This document shows, piece by piece, positions 55,498 through 63,702 of a stretch of 64,000 bases of DNA (the first letter of the stretch is position 1; each line of letters begins with the position of its first letter). This stretch comes from JACVRW01 sp963771715 (lineage in GTDB: Bacteria; Actinomycetota; Thermoleophilia; Solirubrobacterales; Thermoleophilaceae): positions 62,001-126,000 of the forward strand of contig CAVYUQ010000011.1 of assembly GCA_963771715.1 (NCBI GenBank), written 5' to 3'. The notes below the pieces were generated by a model. That model was given only the letters and a program-made list of their open reading frames with translations. It was not told where the DNA came from and did no database searches. A program made the position numbers and the translations under genes.

Positions 55498-58121
55498 CAA
55501 AGGAGCGAGGAATCACCTCGAAGGAGGCCCTGGAGATTCTCCAGAAGGCCGGCCTTGGCGTGACCGCTCCCGCATCGAGCGTGGAGGAGGCCGACGCCGC
55601 GAAGGCATTCGGCAATGGCGCGACCGCGACGAAGGCGAAGCCGAAGAAGGCCGCGGCGAAAGACGACGGCGCGAAGGCCGAGCCGGCCGCTGAGGCCAAG
55701 GGTGCGAAGGCGAAGGGCGCGAAGGCGAAGCCCGCGAAGGCGGAAGCAAAGGCCGACGACGGGGCCGCCAAGCCCGCCGCGGAGGCGAAGGCCGGGGCTG
55801 CCGCGCCCGCGGCCGAAGCCGACGGTGGGGCTGCCGAGCCCGCGGCCGAGGCCAAGCCCAAGGGCGGCTCCGCGCCGAAGTCGCAGCCGACCCGGCCGGC
55901 GATCACGCGTCCGCCCTCTCCGGAGGGAGAGGTCAAGCGGGCCGGCCCCGAGGGTCGCGGCCCGCGCATTCTTCAGGAGGCTCCCCCGCCGGAGCCGCCC
56001 AAGCCCCAGGGCGCCCAGCGCAGCGGGCCGCGTCAGAGCGACCGCCCGGGTGGCGACGGAGGCCGCGGCCCCGGACCCGGCGGTCCCGGTGGCGGCCCGC
56101 GCGGCGGCGGCGGCGGCGGTGGCGGCCCACGGCCGACCCGCGGTGGCCGCGGCGGCGAGGGCGGTGGCGGCGGCGGTGGCGGCGGCCAGGGAGGCCGGCG
56201 CCGGCGCGTGGTTATCGATTCTCAGGCGGCGCGGCGCGACCGTACCCCACCGCCTCCGCAGCAGCCGGCCCGCCGTGGGCGCGGCCGGCGGCGGCGTCCG
56301 CAGTGGGTGGAGCCCGATCTCGAGGCGCAGGCAGCGGCGGCAGCCGCCGCGGCGCTGGAGGAGGACCCGCCGGTCCAGGTGCGCTCGGGCTCGACCGTGA
56401 AGGAGGTCGCCGAGTCGCTCCAGCTTTCCGCCCCCGAGGTGATCAAGAAGCTGATGGAGCTTGGCGAGATGGCCACGCTCACGCAGACGCTCTCCGACGA
56501 GGCCATCGAGGTGCTCGCGGACGGCTTCGACAAGAAGGTCACGATGGTCTCCGCCGCGGAGGACGTCGAGGAGGAGCCGGCCTACGAGGACAGCGAGGAA
56601 GAGCTCATCGAGCGCCCGCCCGTGATCACGATCATGGGCCACGTCGACCACGGCAAGACCTCACTGCTCGACGCGATCCGCGAGACCGAGGTGGCCTCCG
56701 GCGAGGCCGGTGGCATCACCCAGCACATCGGCGCCTACCAGGTGCACCACGGCGACCACACGATCACCTTCCTCGACACGCCCGGCCACGAGGCCTTCAC
56801 CGCCATGCGCGCCCGTGGCGCGAAGGTCACGGACATCGCCGTGATCGTGGTGGCCGCCGACGACGGCGTGATGCCGCAGACCGTGGAGGCGATCGACCAC
56901 GCCAAGGCGGCCGAGGTCCCGGTGATGGTGGCCGTGAACAAGATCGACAAGGAGGGCTCCGACCCGAACCGCGTTCGCGGCGAGCTCGCCCAGCAGGGCC
57001 TCACCCCGGCCGACTGGGGCGGCGACACCGAGTTCGTCGACGTGTCCGCCAAGACCAAGCAGAACCTCGACGACCTGCTCGAGACGCTCGTCACGCTGGC
57101 CGAGATCCAGGAGCTGCGCGCCAACCCCGAGGCCGACGCCTCCGGGTTCGTGATCGAGTCGCGCCTCGACCCGGGCCGCGGCCCCGTCGTGACCCTTCTG
57201 GTCCACCGCGGCCGGCTCGAGGTTGGAGACTCGCTCACGGCCGGCGAGGCGTGGGGCCGGGTGCGCGCGATGCACGACTACCGCGGCCAGGCCCTCAAGG
57301 AGGCCACCCCCGGCATGCCGGTGGAGATCCTCGGCTTCGACGGCGTGCCCGACGCCGGCGAGCACTTCCGCGTGGTCGAGACCGACCGCGAGGCGAAGCG
57401 CCTCGCCAACGAGCGCTCGATCCGCATGAAGCAGGAGGCGCTCGCGCGCCAGGGCAGCCGCCGGGTCTCGCTCGAGGACGTGCTCGCCCGCGCCGAGCGC
57501 GGCGAGAAGGAGCTCAACCTCGTGCTCAAGGCCGACGTGGCCGGCTCGCTCGAGGCGCTCGCCGACGAGATCGTCCGCCTGCCGCAGGACCAGGTGCAGG
57601 TGAACATCATCCGCGAGGGCGTCGGCGGCATCGCCGAGTCCGACGTGATGCTGGCCGCCGCCTCCGACGCCGTGATCATCGGCTTCAACGTTCGCCCGGT
57701 CGGCAACGCCGCCCAGGTCGCGGACCGCGAGGGCGTGGAGATCCGCACCTACTCGGTGATCTACAACATCATCGAGGACCTGCGCGCGGCGATGGAGGGA
57801 CTGCTCGACGCGAAGGAGGTCGAGGAGGCCGTCGGCACCGCCGAGGTGCGCGCGACCTTCAAGGCGTCCCGCGTCGGAACGATCGCGGGCTCCTACGTCA
57901 CGGACGGCGTCATGCGCCGCGGCGTCCAGTGCCGCCTCGTGCGCGACGGCACGGTGGTCTACGACGGCCGCATCGGCTCGCTGCGCCGCTTCAAGGACGA
58001 CGTCCGCGAGGTGACCGCCGGCATGGAGTGCGGAATCGTGCTCGAGAACTACCCCGACCCGAAGGAGGGGGACGTGATCGAGGCCTACGAGATCAAGCAG
58101 GTTGAGCAGACGCTCTCTTGA
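55470..58121 (+). CDS. infB: Translation initiation factor IF-2
   Basis: 883 residues. N-terminal IF2N motif (MAKKRVHEIAKERGITSKEALEIL), a long Ala/Lys-rich then Gly/Arg-rich linker (residues about 50-270, with runs of Gly), a second IF2N (VKEVAESLQLSAPEVIKKLMELG), the GTPase domain with GHVDHGKTSLLD, DTPGHEAF, NKID and SAKT, then domains II-IV. Brings initiator tRNA to the 30S subunit. Complete; the Gly-rich linker is long even for actinobacteria. Confidence 0.97.
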   Translation: MAKKRVHEIAKERGITSKEALEILQKAGLGVTAPASSVEEADAAKAFGNGATATKAKPKKAAAKDDGAKAEPAAEAKGAKAKGAKAKPAKAEAKADDGAAKPAAEAKAGAAAPAAEADGGAAEPAAEAKPKGGSAPKSQPTRPAITRPPSPEGEVKRAGPEGRGPRILQEAPPPEPPKPQGAQRSGPRQSDRPGGDGGRGPGPGGPGGGPRGGGGGGGGPRPTRGGRGGEGGGGGGGGGQGGRRRRVVIDSQAARRDRTPPPPQQPARRGRGRRRRPQWVEPDLEAQAAAAAAAALEEDPPVQVRSGSTVKEVAESLQLSAPEVIKKLMELGEMATLTQTLSDEAIEVLADGFDKKVTMVSAAEDVEEEPAYEDSEEELIERPPVITIMGHVDHGKTSLLDAIRETEVASGEAGGITQHIGAYQVHHGDHTITFLDTPGHEAFTAMRARGAKVTDIAVIVVAADDGVMPQTVEAIDHAKAAEVPVMVAVNKIDKEGSDPNRVRGELAQQGLTPADWGGDTEFVDVSAKTKQNLDDLLETLVTLAEIQELRANPEADASGFVIESRLDPGRGPVVTLLVHRGRLEVGDSLTAGEAWGRVRAMHDYRGQALKEATPGMPVEILGFDGVPDAGEHFRVVETDREAKRLANERSIRMKQEALARQGSRRVSLEDVLARAERGEKELNLVLKADVAGSLEALADEIVRLPQDQVQVNIIREGVGGIAESDVMLAAASDAVIIGFNVRPVGNAAQVADREGVEIRTYSVIYNIIEDLRAAMEGLLDAKEVEEAVGTAEVRATFKASRVGTIAGSYVTDGVMRRGVQCRLVRDGTVVYDGRIGSLRRFKDDVREVTAGMECGIVLENYPDPKEGDVIEAYEIKQVEQTLS

Positions 58122-58417
58122 GCTTCGTCTGTCTCCTAGAGATTCACCTGCATTTCCCGGACAACGGCAGTCTCAAGGGCAAGCGGAAGGAATTGAGCTC
58201 GCTGAAGGCTCAGTTGCAGCGGCGCTTCGGCGCGGCCGTAGCCGAAACGGACTACCACGATCTGTGGCAGCGCTCGGAGCTGACCGCTGCGCTCGTCGGA
58301 CGGGACGCCGGCGCGCTGAGGGATAAGGCTGCGGCGGTCGAGCGCTACGTGATCTCGATGTTTCCCGATGGCGCACGAGTGGAATGCCAAATGGTGTCTA
58401 GAGAAGACCTTCTCTAG
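58118..58417 (+). CDS. DUF503 family protein
   Basis: 99 residues from TTG 58118 overlapping the infB stop (TTGA). The DUF503 pattern LLEIHLHFPDNGSLKGKRKELSSLK and VAETDYHDLWQRSELTAALVG is complete. Small cytoplasmic protein, ferredoxin-like fold; always near infB-rbfA in Gram-positive bacteria, function unknown, probably in ribosome biogenesis. Confidence 0.9.
   Translation: MSFVCLLEIHLHFPDNGSLKGKRKELSSLKAQLQRRFGAAVAETDYHDLWQRSELTAALVGRDAGALRDKAAAVERYVISMFPDGARVECQMVSREDLL
58398..58417 (+). promoter_or_regulatory. Hairpin abutting the rbfA start
   Basis: CTAGAGAAG (58398-58406) and CTTCTCTAG (58409-58417) form a perfect 9-bp inverted repeat that ends with the DUF503 stop codon, one base before ATG 58419. 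No Shine-Dalgarno is seen for rbfA, so the hairpin may tie rbfA translation to ribosomes finishing DUF503. Confidence 0.5.
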
Positions 58418-58418
58418 G

Positions 58419-58757
58419 ATGGCCGATCGGATGCGCCGTGTGAACGAGGCGGTGCGCGAGGTCGTGTCTGCGCGGCTCGCGGAGGGCCTCAGAGACCCGC
58501 GCATAGGATTTGTGACAGTGACTTCTGTGGACACCAGCCCCGATCTGCGCCAGGCGCGGGTGTACGTGTCCGTGCTCGGAAGCGACGAGGAGCGCGCGGC
58601 CACGCTCGCCGGGCTGGAGTCGGCGCACGGTCTCCTCCAGCAGTCGGTGGCCACGGAGCTGCGGATGAAGCACACCCCAACACTTCAGTTCGTGTTCGAC
58701 GAGTCGATAGATCGAGGGATGCGGATTACCGAGCTTCTGGACGAGGGCGACACATGA
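58419..58757 (+). CDS. rbfA: 30S ribosome-binding factor RbfA
   Basis: 112 residues from ATG 58419; an ATG at 58368 in the same frame would precede the family N-terminus MADRMRRVNEAVREVVSARL. KH-like fold with DPRIGFVTVTSVDTSPDLRQARVYVSVLG and LRMKHTPTLQFVFDES. Assists 16S rRNA processing and cold adaptation. Coupled to nrnA by ATGA. Confidence 0.94.
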   Translation: MADRMRRVNEAVREVVSARLAEGLRDPRIGFVTVTSVDTSPDLRQARVYVSVLGSDEERAATLAGLESAHGLLQQSVATELRMKHTPTLQFVFDESIDRGMRITELLDEGDT

Positions 58758-59749
58758 GCGTCGCCACCGAACAGGACCAGGTGGTCGGTGAGCTGCGCGC
58801 CGCCGACAAGCTCCTCCTCACCACCCACGAGAACCCGGACGGCGACGCCCTCGGCTCGCTGCTCGCGATGCACGGCATCCTCACCCAGCTCGGCAAGGAC
58901 TCGCTGATGTACATGTCGCCGGACGAGTTCCCGCTGCCCTGGGAGTACCGCGGCTTCCAGTTCGAGGGGCTCGTGGGCGCCCCGCCCGAGGACGTGGCCG
59001 AGCGCACGATCGTCTTCCTCGACTGCGGGAACATCGACCGCATGCCGGTCGAGTTCCTCCAGGCCGAGGGCCTCCACATCCTCAACATCGACCACCACCA
59101 CGACAACACGCGCTTCGGCACGGTGAACCTCGTGTGCTCGGCGGCCTCGTGCACCGCGGAGATCGTGTGGCGGATCTCGAAGGAGCTGGGCGCCGAGATC
59201 ACACCGGACATCGCGAAGGCGCTGTACGTGGGGCTCGTGACCGACACGGGCCGCTTCATGTACGAGAACACGTCCGCGGACGCTCATCGCATGGCCGCCG
59301 AGTTGATCGAGGCGGGGGTGGAGCCGCACATCGTCTACCGCGAGCTGTTCGAGGACCTTCCCTTCCGGCGTCTGCAGCTGCTCCAGCGCGCGCTTGCGAG
59401 CGTGGAGCGCTACGACGAGGGAGCGATCACGATCGCCCACCTCATCAAGCGCGACTACGAGGAGACGGGCGCGCTAGAGACCGACTCCGAGGGGGTTGTG
59501 GACCACATGCGGGCGGTCGAGGGAACGCGAGTGGCGGTGCTGGTGCGCGAGCTGCTCTCGGACGACCGCCACGGGATGCGCAAGGTCAGCCTGCGGGCCA
59601 CGGACGGCACTGTGGACGTGTCGCGCATCGCCCGCGAGTTCAACGGCGGCGGGCACCCGCAGGCGGCGGGCTTCTCGACGGAAGTGCCGTACCCCGAGCT
59701 GGTGGACCAGCTGCGCGGGCACGTGCGCGACCAGCTACCGGCCACCTAG
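58754..59749 (+). CDS. nrnA: DHH/DHHA1 phosphoesterase, NrnA-like
   Basis: 331 residues. DHH motifs: THENPDGDALGSLLA, FLDCGNIDR, NIDHHHDNTRFG, LVTDTGRFMYENTS, and the DHHA1 end EFNGGGHPQAAGFS. Family members degrade nanoRNA, pAp and in actinobacteria also cyclic-di-AMP intermediates. Conserved between rbfA and truB. Specific substrate not determined by sequence. Confidence 0.92.
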   Translation: MSVATEQDQVVGELRAADKLLLTTHENPDGDALGSLLAMHGILTQLGKDSLMYMSPDEFPLPWEYRGFQFEGLVGAPPEDVAERTIVFLDCGNIDRMPVEFLQAEGLHILNIDHHHDNTRFGTVNLVCSAASCTAEIVWRISKELGAEITPDIAKALYVGLVTDTGRFMYENTSADAHRMAAELIEAGVEPHIVYRELFEDLPFRRLQLLQRALASVERYDEGAITIAHLIKRDYEETGALETDSEGVVDHMRAVEGTRVAVLVRELLSDDRHGMRKVSLRATDGTVDVSRIAREFNGGGHPQAAGFSTEVPYPELVDQLRGHVRDQLPAT

Positions 59750-59756
59750 CGAGCTC

Positions 59757-60554
59757 ATGGACGGCGTGCTCCTGCGGGCTAAGCCGGCGGGGGTGACCTC
59801 GCACGACGTGGTGGCGGAGGTGCGGCGCTCGTTGCCGCGCCGAACGAAGGTCGGGCATGCCGGCACGCTCGATCCGTTCGCCACCGGCCTGCTGCTTGTG
59901 CTGGTGGGCCGCGCGACGCGCGCGCAGCGGTTCCTGATGGCGCTGCCGAAGACCTATCGCGCCGTGGCGCGGCTCGGCTGGAGCTCATCCACGGGCGACC
60001 GCGACGGCGAGCTGGTCGAGACCGGCCGCGTGCCCGACGAGATCTCGATCCCGGTTGGCGAGCAGATGCAGACGCCGCCCGCCTACTCGGCCGTCAAGGT
60101 GGGCGGGAGGCGCGCCTACGAGCTCGCCCGCAGCGGCGAGACGCCCGAGCTGACCGCGCGCCCCGTCACGGTGTACCGCGCCGACCTGCTCGCGCACGAC
60201 GCCGAGCGTGCGGAGTTCGAGATCGTGTGCTCCTCGGGCACGTATGTGCGCACTCTCGTCACGGACCTGGGCGACGCCTACTGCGAGGAGCTCGAGCGCA
60301 CCGCGATCGGGCCGTTCCGGCTCGAGGACGCCGACCCGGAGCGGCTCGTCCCCCTGCGCGACGCCCTGGCCTTCCTGCCGGAGCGCGTGCTCTCGGCCGA
60401 GGAGGCCGTCGCGGTTGGCCACGGGCGAGGGGTGACGCTCGGCGGAGCCGCCGAGGCCGAGCACTTCCGGCTCACGCACGCCGGCGAGCTGCTCGCGATC
60501 GCGGAGCCGCGCGCGGCCGAGCTCAAGCCCGTCGTAGTGTTCGCTCCCGCATGA
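59757..60554 (+). CDS. truB: tRNA pseudouridine-55 synthase TruB
   Basis: 265 residues. Catalytic Asp in VGHAGTLDPFATGLL, then TYRAVARLGWSSSTGDRDGE, PPAYSAVKVGGRRAYELAR and VCSSGTYVRTLVTDLG. It makes pseudouridine 55 of the T-loop. The stretch between the GD and PPAYSAVK motifs is about 15 residues shorter than usual (the FxGxxxQ helix is reduced to VGEQMQT). A C-terminal PUA-like part is present. Coupled to ribF by ATGA. Confidence 0.93.
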   Translation: MDGVLLRAKPAGVTSHDVVAEVRRSLPRRTKVGHAGTLDPFATGLLLVLVGRATRAQRFLMALPKTYRAVARLGWSSSTGDRDGELVETGRVPDEISIPVGEQMQTPPAYSAVKVGGRRAYELARSGETPELTARPVTVYRADLLAHDAERAEFEIVCSSGTYVRTLVTDLGDAYCEELERTAIGPFRLEDADPERLVPLRDALAFLPERVLSAEEAVAVGHGRGVTLGGAAEAEHFRLTHAGELLAIAEPRAAELKPVVVFAPA

Positions 60555-61429
60555 GGGTCGTGTCACTCAACGACGTCGAGCCGGCCTCGCGGCCGCGCAG
60601 CGTGGCGATCGGGACCTTCGACGGCGTCCACCGCGGCCACCGCGAGGTCATTCGCGGCGCCGACACCGTGCTCACCTTCGACCCTCATCCGCTGTCCGTG
60701 ATCCATCCGGAGGCCACGCCGAAGCTGATCAGCACCTTCCCCGTGAAGCGCGACCTGATTGCGGGGCTCGGGGTGGAGGAGCTCGTGGTGATCCCCTTCG
60801 ACAAGAGCTTCTCCGAGCAGAGCGCCGAGGACTTCGTGCAGCACGTGCTGGTGGACCGGCTCGGCGCCGGGCAGGTCTCCGTGGGCGAGAACTTCCGCTT
60901 CGGCAAGGGCGCGCGCGGCACGCCGGAGTTCCTCAGCTCGCACGACGAGTTCGAGACGCGCGTGGTCCCGCTGGTGGAGGCCGCCGGCGAGACGATCTCA
61001 TCGAGTCACATCCGCGGCCTCGTGGCGGCGGGCGAGGTGGACCAGGCGGCCGAGTTCCTCGGCGAGCCGTTCCTGTTCGAGGGCGAGGTGGTGCCCGGCG
61101 ACAAGCGCGGGCGCGAGCTCGGGATGCCCACCGCCAACCTCGTGCCGGACGACGCCTACGTCACGCCCGGACACGGCGTCTACGCCGCCTGGGCGAACGG
61201 CCATCCCGCGGCGGTGAACGTGGGCGTCCGGCCGACGTTCGCAACGGGCCGCGGCCTGCTCGTGGAAGCGCACCTGATCGGCTTCGACGAGGACATCTAC
61301 GGAGAGACCCTGCGGATCGCCTTCCTGGAGCGGCTCCGCGGCGAGAAACGCTTCGAATCGGTCGACGAGCTGGTCGCGCAGATGAACCGCGACGTCGAAG
61401 AGGCGAAGCGAATCACCGCTTCCAGCTAA
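60551..61429 (+). CDS. ribF: Bifunctional riboflavin kinase/FAD synthetase
   Basis: 292 residues. N-terminal FAD synthetase: AIGTFDGVHRGHREVI, TFDPHPLSVIHPEATPKLIS, VGENFRFGKGA, ISSSHIRGLV. C-terminal riboflavin kinase: GDKRGRELGMPTANL, GVYAAWANGHPAAVNVGVRPTF and FLERLRGEKRFESVDELVAQM. Converts riboflavin to FMN and FAD. Last gene of the rimP operon. Confidence 0.95.
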   Translation: MRVVSLNDVEPASRPRSVAIGTFDGVHRGHREVIRGADTVLTFDPHPLSVIHPEATPKLISTFPVKRDLIAGLGVEELVVIPFDKSFSEQSAEDFVQHVLVDRLGAGQVSVGENFRFGKGARGTPEFLSSHDEFETRVVPLVEAAGETISSSHIRGLVAAGEVDQAAEFLGEPFLFEGEVVPGDKRGRELGMPTANLVPDDAYVTPGHGVYAAWANGHPAAVNVGVRPTFATGRGLLVEAHLIGFDEDIYGETLRIAFLERLRGEKRFESVDELVAQMNRDVEEAKRITASS

Positions 61430-61443
61430 GCGGGACGCGGGTG

Positions 61444-61449
61444 TAACGT
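61444..61449 (+). promoter_or_regulatory. -10 box of the alpha/beta hydrolase gene, predicted leaderless start
   Basis: TAACGT, six bases before GTG 61456 and without a Shine-Dalgarno. Confidence 0.45.
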
Positions 61450-61455
61450 CGTTGG

Positions 61456-62694
61456 GTGCGCGGGACCGCGGAGCGCGTCGTGTTCCTGGTGGCGGTCGCG
61501 GTGATCGCCATCCACGTTCTCGACGACTCGTTCATCCAGCCGGAGCCCGGCACCTCTGCGGGCGATCACCTCGTGAGTGGGCTCGTGCCGCTGGCCGCGC
61601 TGGCGATCGCCGCCGTCCTGTACCCACGGGTCCGTCCAGGCGCGCGCGCAACGCTCGCGGTCCTGATAGGCGGCTTCGGGATCGTGGCCGGGATCGAGGG
61701 CTGGCACTACACCGGGAAGGTCGGAGCGTCGGGCGACGACTACACCGGCCTCGTGACGCTTCCCGCCGGGGTGGTGCTGGTGCTCCTCGGGATCGTGACG
61801 CTCTGGCGCTCGCGGCGGAGTGACGGAAGTCGTGCGCGGCGCTACGTCCGCCGGGCGCTCGTCGGACTGGCGGCCGTGATCGTGGGCGGAGCGCTCGTGG
61901 CCCCGTTCATGATGGCCTACGGCTACACGCACCTGGGCCGCGCTGTGGTTCCGGACCCCGACCTCGGCGGCGCCGAGTACGAGGACGTGAAGTTCGAGAC
62001 GAGCGACGGCCTCGAGCTCGAGGGCTGGTACATCCCCTCGAAGAACCGCGCTGCCGTGATCGCGTTCCCCGGCCGCAGCGGCCCGCGCGAGGCGGCGCGC
62101 TTCCTGGCCCGGCACGGCTACGGCGTGCTGCTCTTCGACAGGCGCGGAGAGGGAGACAGCGAGGGCGATCCGAACGCGCTCGGCTGGGGCGGCACGAAGG
62201 ACCTCGAGGCGGCGATCGCATTCCTCCAGACGCGGTCCGACGTGGATCCCGAGCGCATCGGAGGCATCGGGCGCTCGGTGGGCGGCGAGATGCTGCTGGA
62301 GCTGGCGGCCGAGACGGACGACCTGAAGGCAATCGTCTCGGAGGGTGCCGGCATCCGCTCCGTCCGCGAGGCGAGCGAGCTGTCGGGTAGCGCAAAGTGG
62401 ACCTCGCTGCCGACCTGGGGCGCGATAACACTCGGGGTGACCGTCTTCTCCAACGAGAGCCCGCCGCCGAACCTGAAGGGCCTGGTCGGCCGCATCGCCC
62501 CGCGTGCGGTGTTCCTGATCTACGCGGACCGGGGGCAGGGCGGTGAGAATCTGTCCGCGGACTACCACGAGGTCGCCGGCGATCCGAAGCAGCTCTGGAA
62601 GACCGACAGCGGCCACACCGGCGGATACGACGCCGCTCCGAAGGAATACGAGCGCCGGGTGGTGCGCTTCTTCGACGAGGCGCTCTCCGGCTGA
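61456..62694 (+). CDS. Membrane-anchored alpha/beta hydrolase
   Basis: 412 residues, GTG start. Residues 1-165 contain four to five hydrophobic helices (VVFLVAVAVIAIHVL, LVPLAALAIAAVLY, GLVTLPAGVVLVLLGIV, ALVGLAAVIVGGALVAP). The C-terminal hydrolase domain has the nucleophile elbow GIGRSVGGEM, a strand LLFDRRGEGDSEG before it, a likely Asp in LIYADRGQGGE and His in SGHTGGYDA. Ester or peptide substrate unknown. Divergent functions are possible; single gene. Confidence 0.82.
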   Translation: MRGTAERVVFLVAVAVIAIHVLDDSFIQPEPGTSAGDHLVSGLVPLAALAIAAVLYPRVRPGARATLAVLIGGFGIVAGIEGWHYTGKVGASGDDYTGLVTLPAGVVLVLLGIVTLWRSRRSDGSRARRYVRRALVGLAAVIVGGALVAPFMMAYGYTHLGRAVVPDPDLGGAEYEDVKFETSDGLELEGWYIPSKNRAAVIAFPGRSGPREAARFLARHGYGVLLFDRRGEGDSEGDPNALGWGGTKDLEAAIAFLQTRSDVDPERIGGIGRSVGGEMLLELAAETDDLKAIVSEGAGIRSVREASELSGSAKWTSLPTWGAITLGVTVFSNESPPPNLKGLVGRIAPRAVFLIYADRGQGGENLSADYHEVAGDPKQLWKTDSGHTGGYDAAPKEYERRVVRFFDEALSG

Positions 62695-62707
62695 GGGCGA
62701 GCGGGGC

Positions 62708-62845
62708 CTAGGGACCGCGCCTGCGCCGCCGCTCCAGGGCCAGAGCCGCGATCGAGGCGACGAGCCCGAAGGCGATCAGGCCCGGGACGAGGCGGCCCTC
62801 GATCAGAGCTCCGAGCAGGGCGGCCACCGCGATGGATCCGAACAT
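62708..62845 (-). CDS. Possible 45-residue membrane peptide
   Basis: Frame from ATG 62845 to TAG 62708-62710: MFGSIAVAALLGALIEG then LVPGLIAFGLVASIAALAL and a basic end RRRRRGP. Two short hydrophobic stretches. It follows the aldo/keto reductase on the same strand by 11 bases, so it may be a small gene or the remnant tail of a transporter (the end resembles the last helix of MFS proteins). Confidence 0.4.
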   Translation of the reverse strand: MFGSIAVAALLGALIEGRLVPGLIAFGLVASIAALALERRRRRGP

Positions 62846-62856
62846 CGCGGCCTGCG

Positions 62857-63702
62857 CTAGCTCCGGACGTAGGCGAACCTGTCGGGGTTGGGGCCGGTCC
62901 GGCCGGCCTCACCCCGGTCGAGCCCGGCGATCCGGTCGATGTCGGCGGGCTCCAGCTCGAAGTCGAAGATCTCGAAGTTCTCGCGGATCCGCTCCGGCGT
63001 GACCGACTTCGGGAAGACGATGTTGCCGCGCTGGATGTGCCAGCGCAGGACCACCTGCGCCGGGGTCCTGCCGACCCTGTCCGCGATCTCCGTGACCACC
63101 GGGTCGTCGAGCACCTCGCCCTGGGCGATCGGCGACCACGCCTCGGTGGCGATGCCGTGTGCCTCGTCGTAGGCGCGCACCTGCGCGTTGAGCAGGTAGG
63201 GATGCAGCTCGATCTGGTTCACGGCCGGCACGGTGTCGGTCTCGGCCGCGAGCCGCCCCAGGTGCTCCACCTGAAAGTTCGAGACGCCGATCGAGCGCGC
63301 GCGGCCGTCCTGCCGGAACTCCTCGAGCGTCCTCCAGGTGGAGACGAAGTCGCCGTCGTAGAGCGTGGGGAGGGGCCAGTGGATGAGGAACAGGTCGACG
63401 TACTCGAACCCGAGCTCGTTGAGGGTGCGGTCGAAGGCCGGGCGCGCGTCGTCGGGCCGGTGGAAGCCGTTGTTGAGCTTGCTGGTCACGTACAGCTCGC
63501 CGCGGTCGTGCCCGGAAGCCCGGATCGCCTCGCCCACGCCCCTCTCGTTGCCGTACATCTCCGCCGTGTCGATGTGCCGGTAGCCCACCTCCAGGGCCTC
63601 GCTCACCGCGGCGGCGGTCTCGTCCGGGTCGATCTGGAAGACGCCGAAGCCGAGCTGCGGGATCGAGCGGCCGTCGTTCAGCTCGATGTTCGGGACGCTC
63701 AT
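62857..63702 (-). CDS. Aldo/keto reductase
   Basis: 281 residues, NADPH-dependent TIM-barrel oxidoreductase. Start MSVPNIELNDGRSIPQLGFGVFQ. Catalytic tetrad positions are visible in HIDTAEMYGNERGVG (Asp, Tyr), VTSKLNNG (Lys) and FLIHWPLP (His); cofactor region VFPKSVTPERIRENFEIFDFEL. Similar to 2,5-didehydrogluconate reductase-type enzymes. Overlaps the end of the GST gene by ATGA. Confidence 0.92.
   Translation of the reverse strand: MSVPNIELNDGRSIPQLGFGVFQIDPDETAAAVSEALEVGYRHIDTAEMYGNERGVGEAIRASGHDRGELYVTSKLNNGFHRPDDARPAFDRTLNELGFEYVDLFLIHWPLPTLYDGDFVSTWRTLEEFRQDGRARSIGVSNFQVEHLGRLAAETDTVPAVNQIELHPYLLNAQVRAYDEAHGIATEAWSPIAQGEVLDDPVVTEIADRVGRTPAQVVLRWHIQRGNIVFPKSVTPERIRENFEIFDFELEPADIDRIAGLDRGEAGRTGPNPDRFAYVRS

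Noticed and set aside
55356..56651. 431-codon minus-strand frame over infB
   Set aside because: Antisense of the Ala/Lys and Gly/Arg-rich linker of IF-2; low complexity, no start context, no domain.
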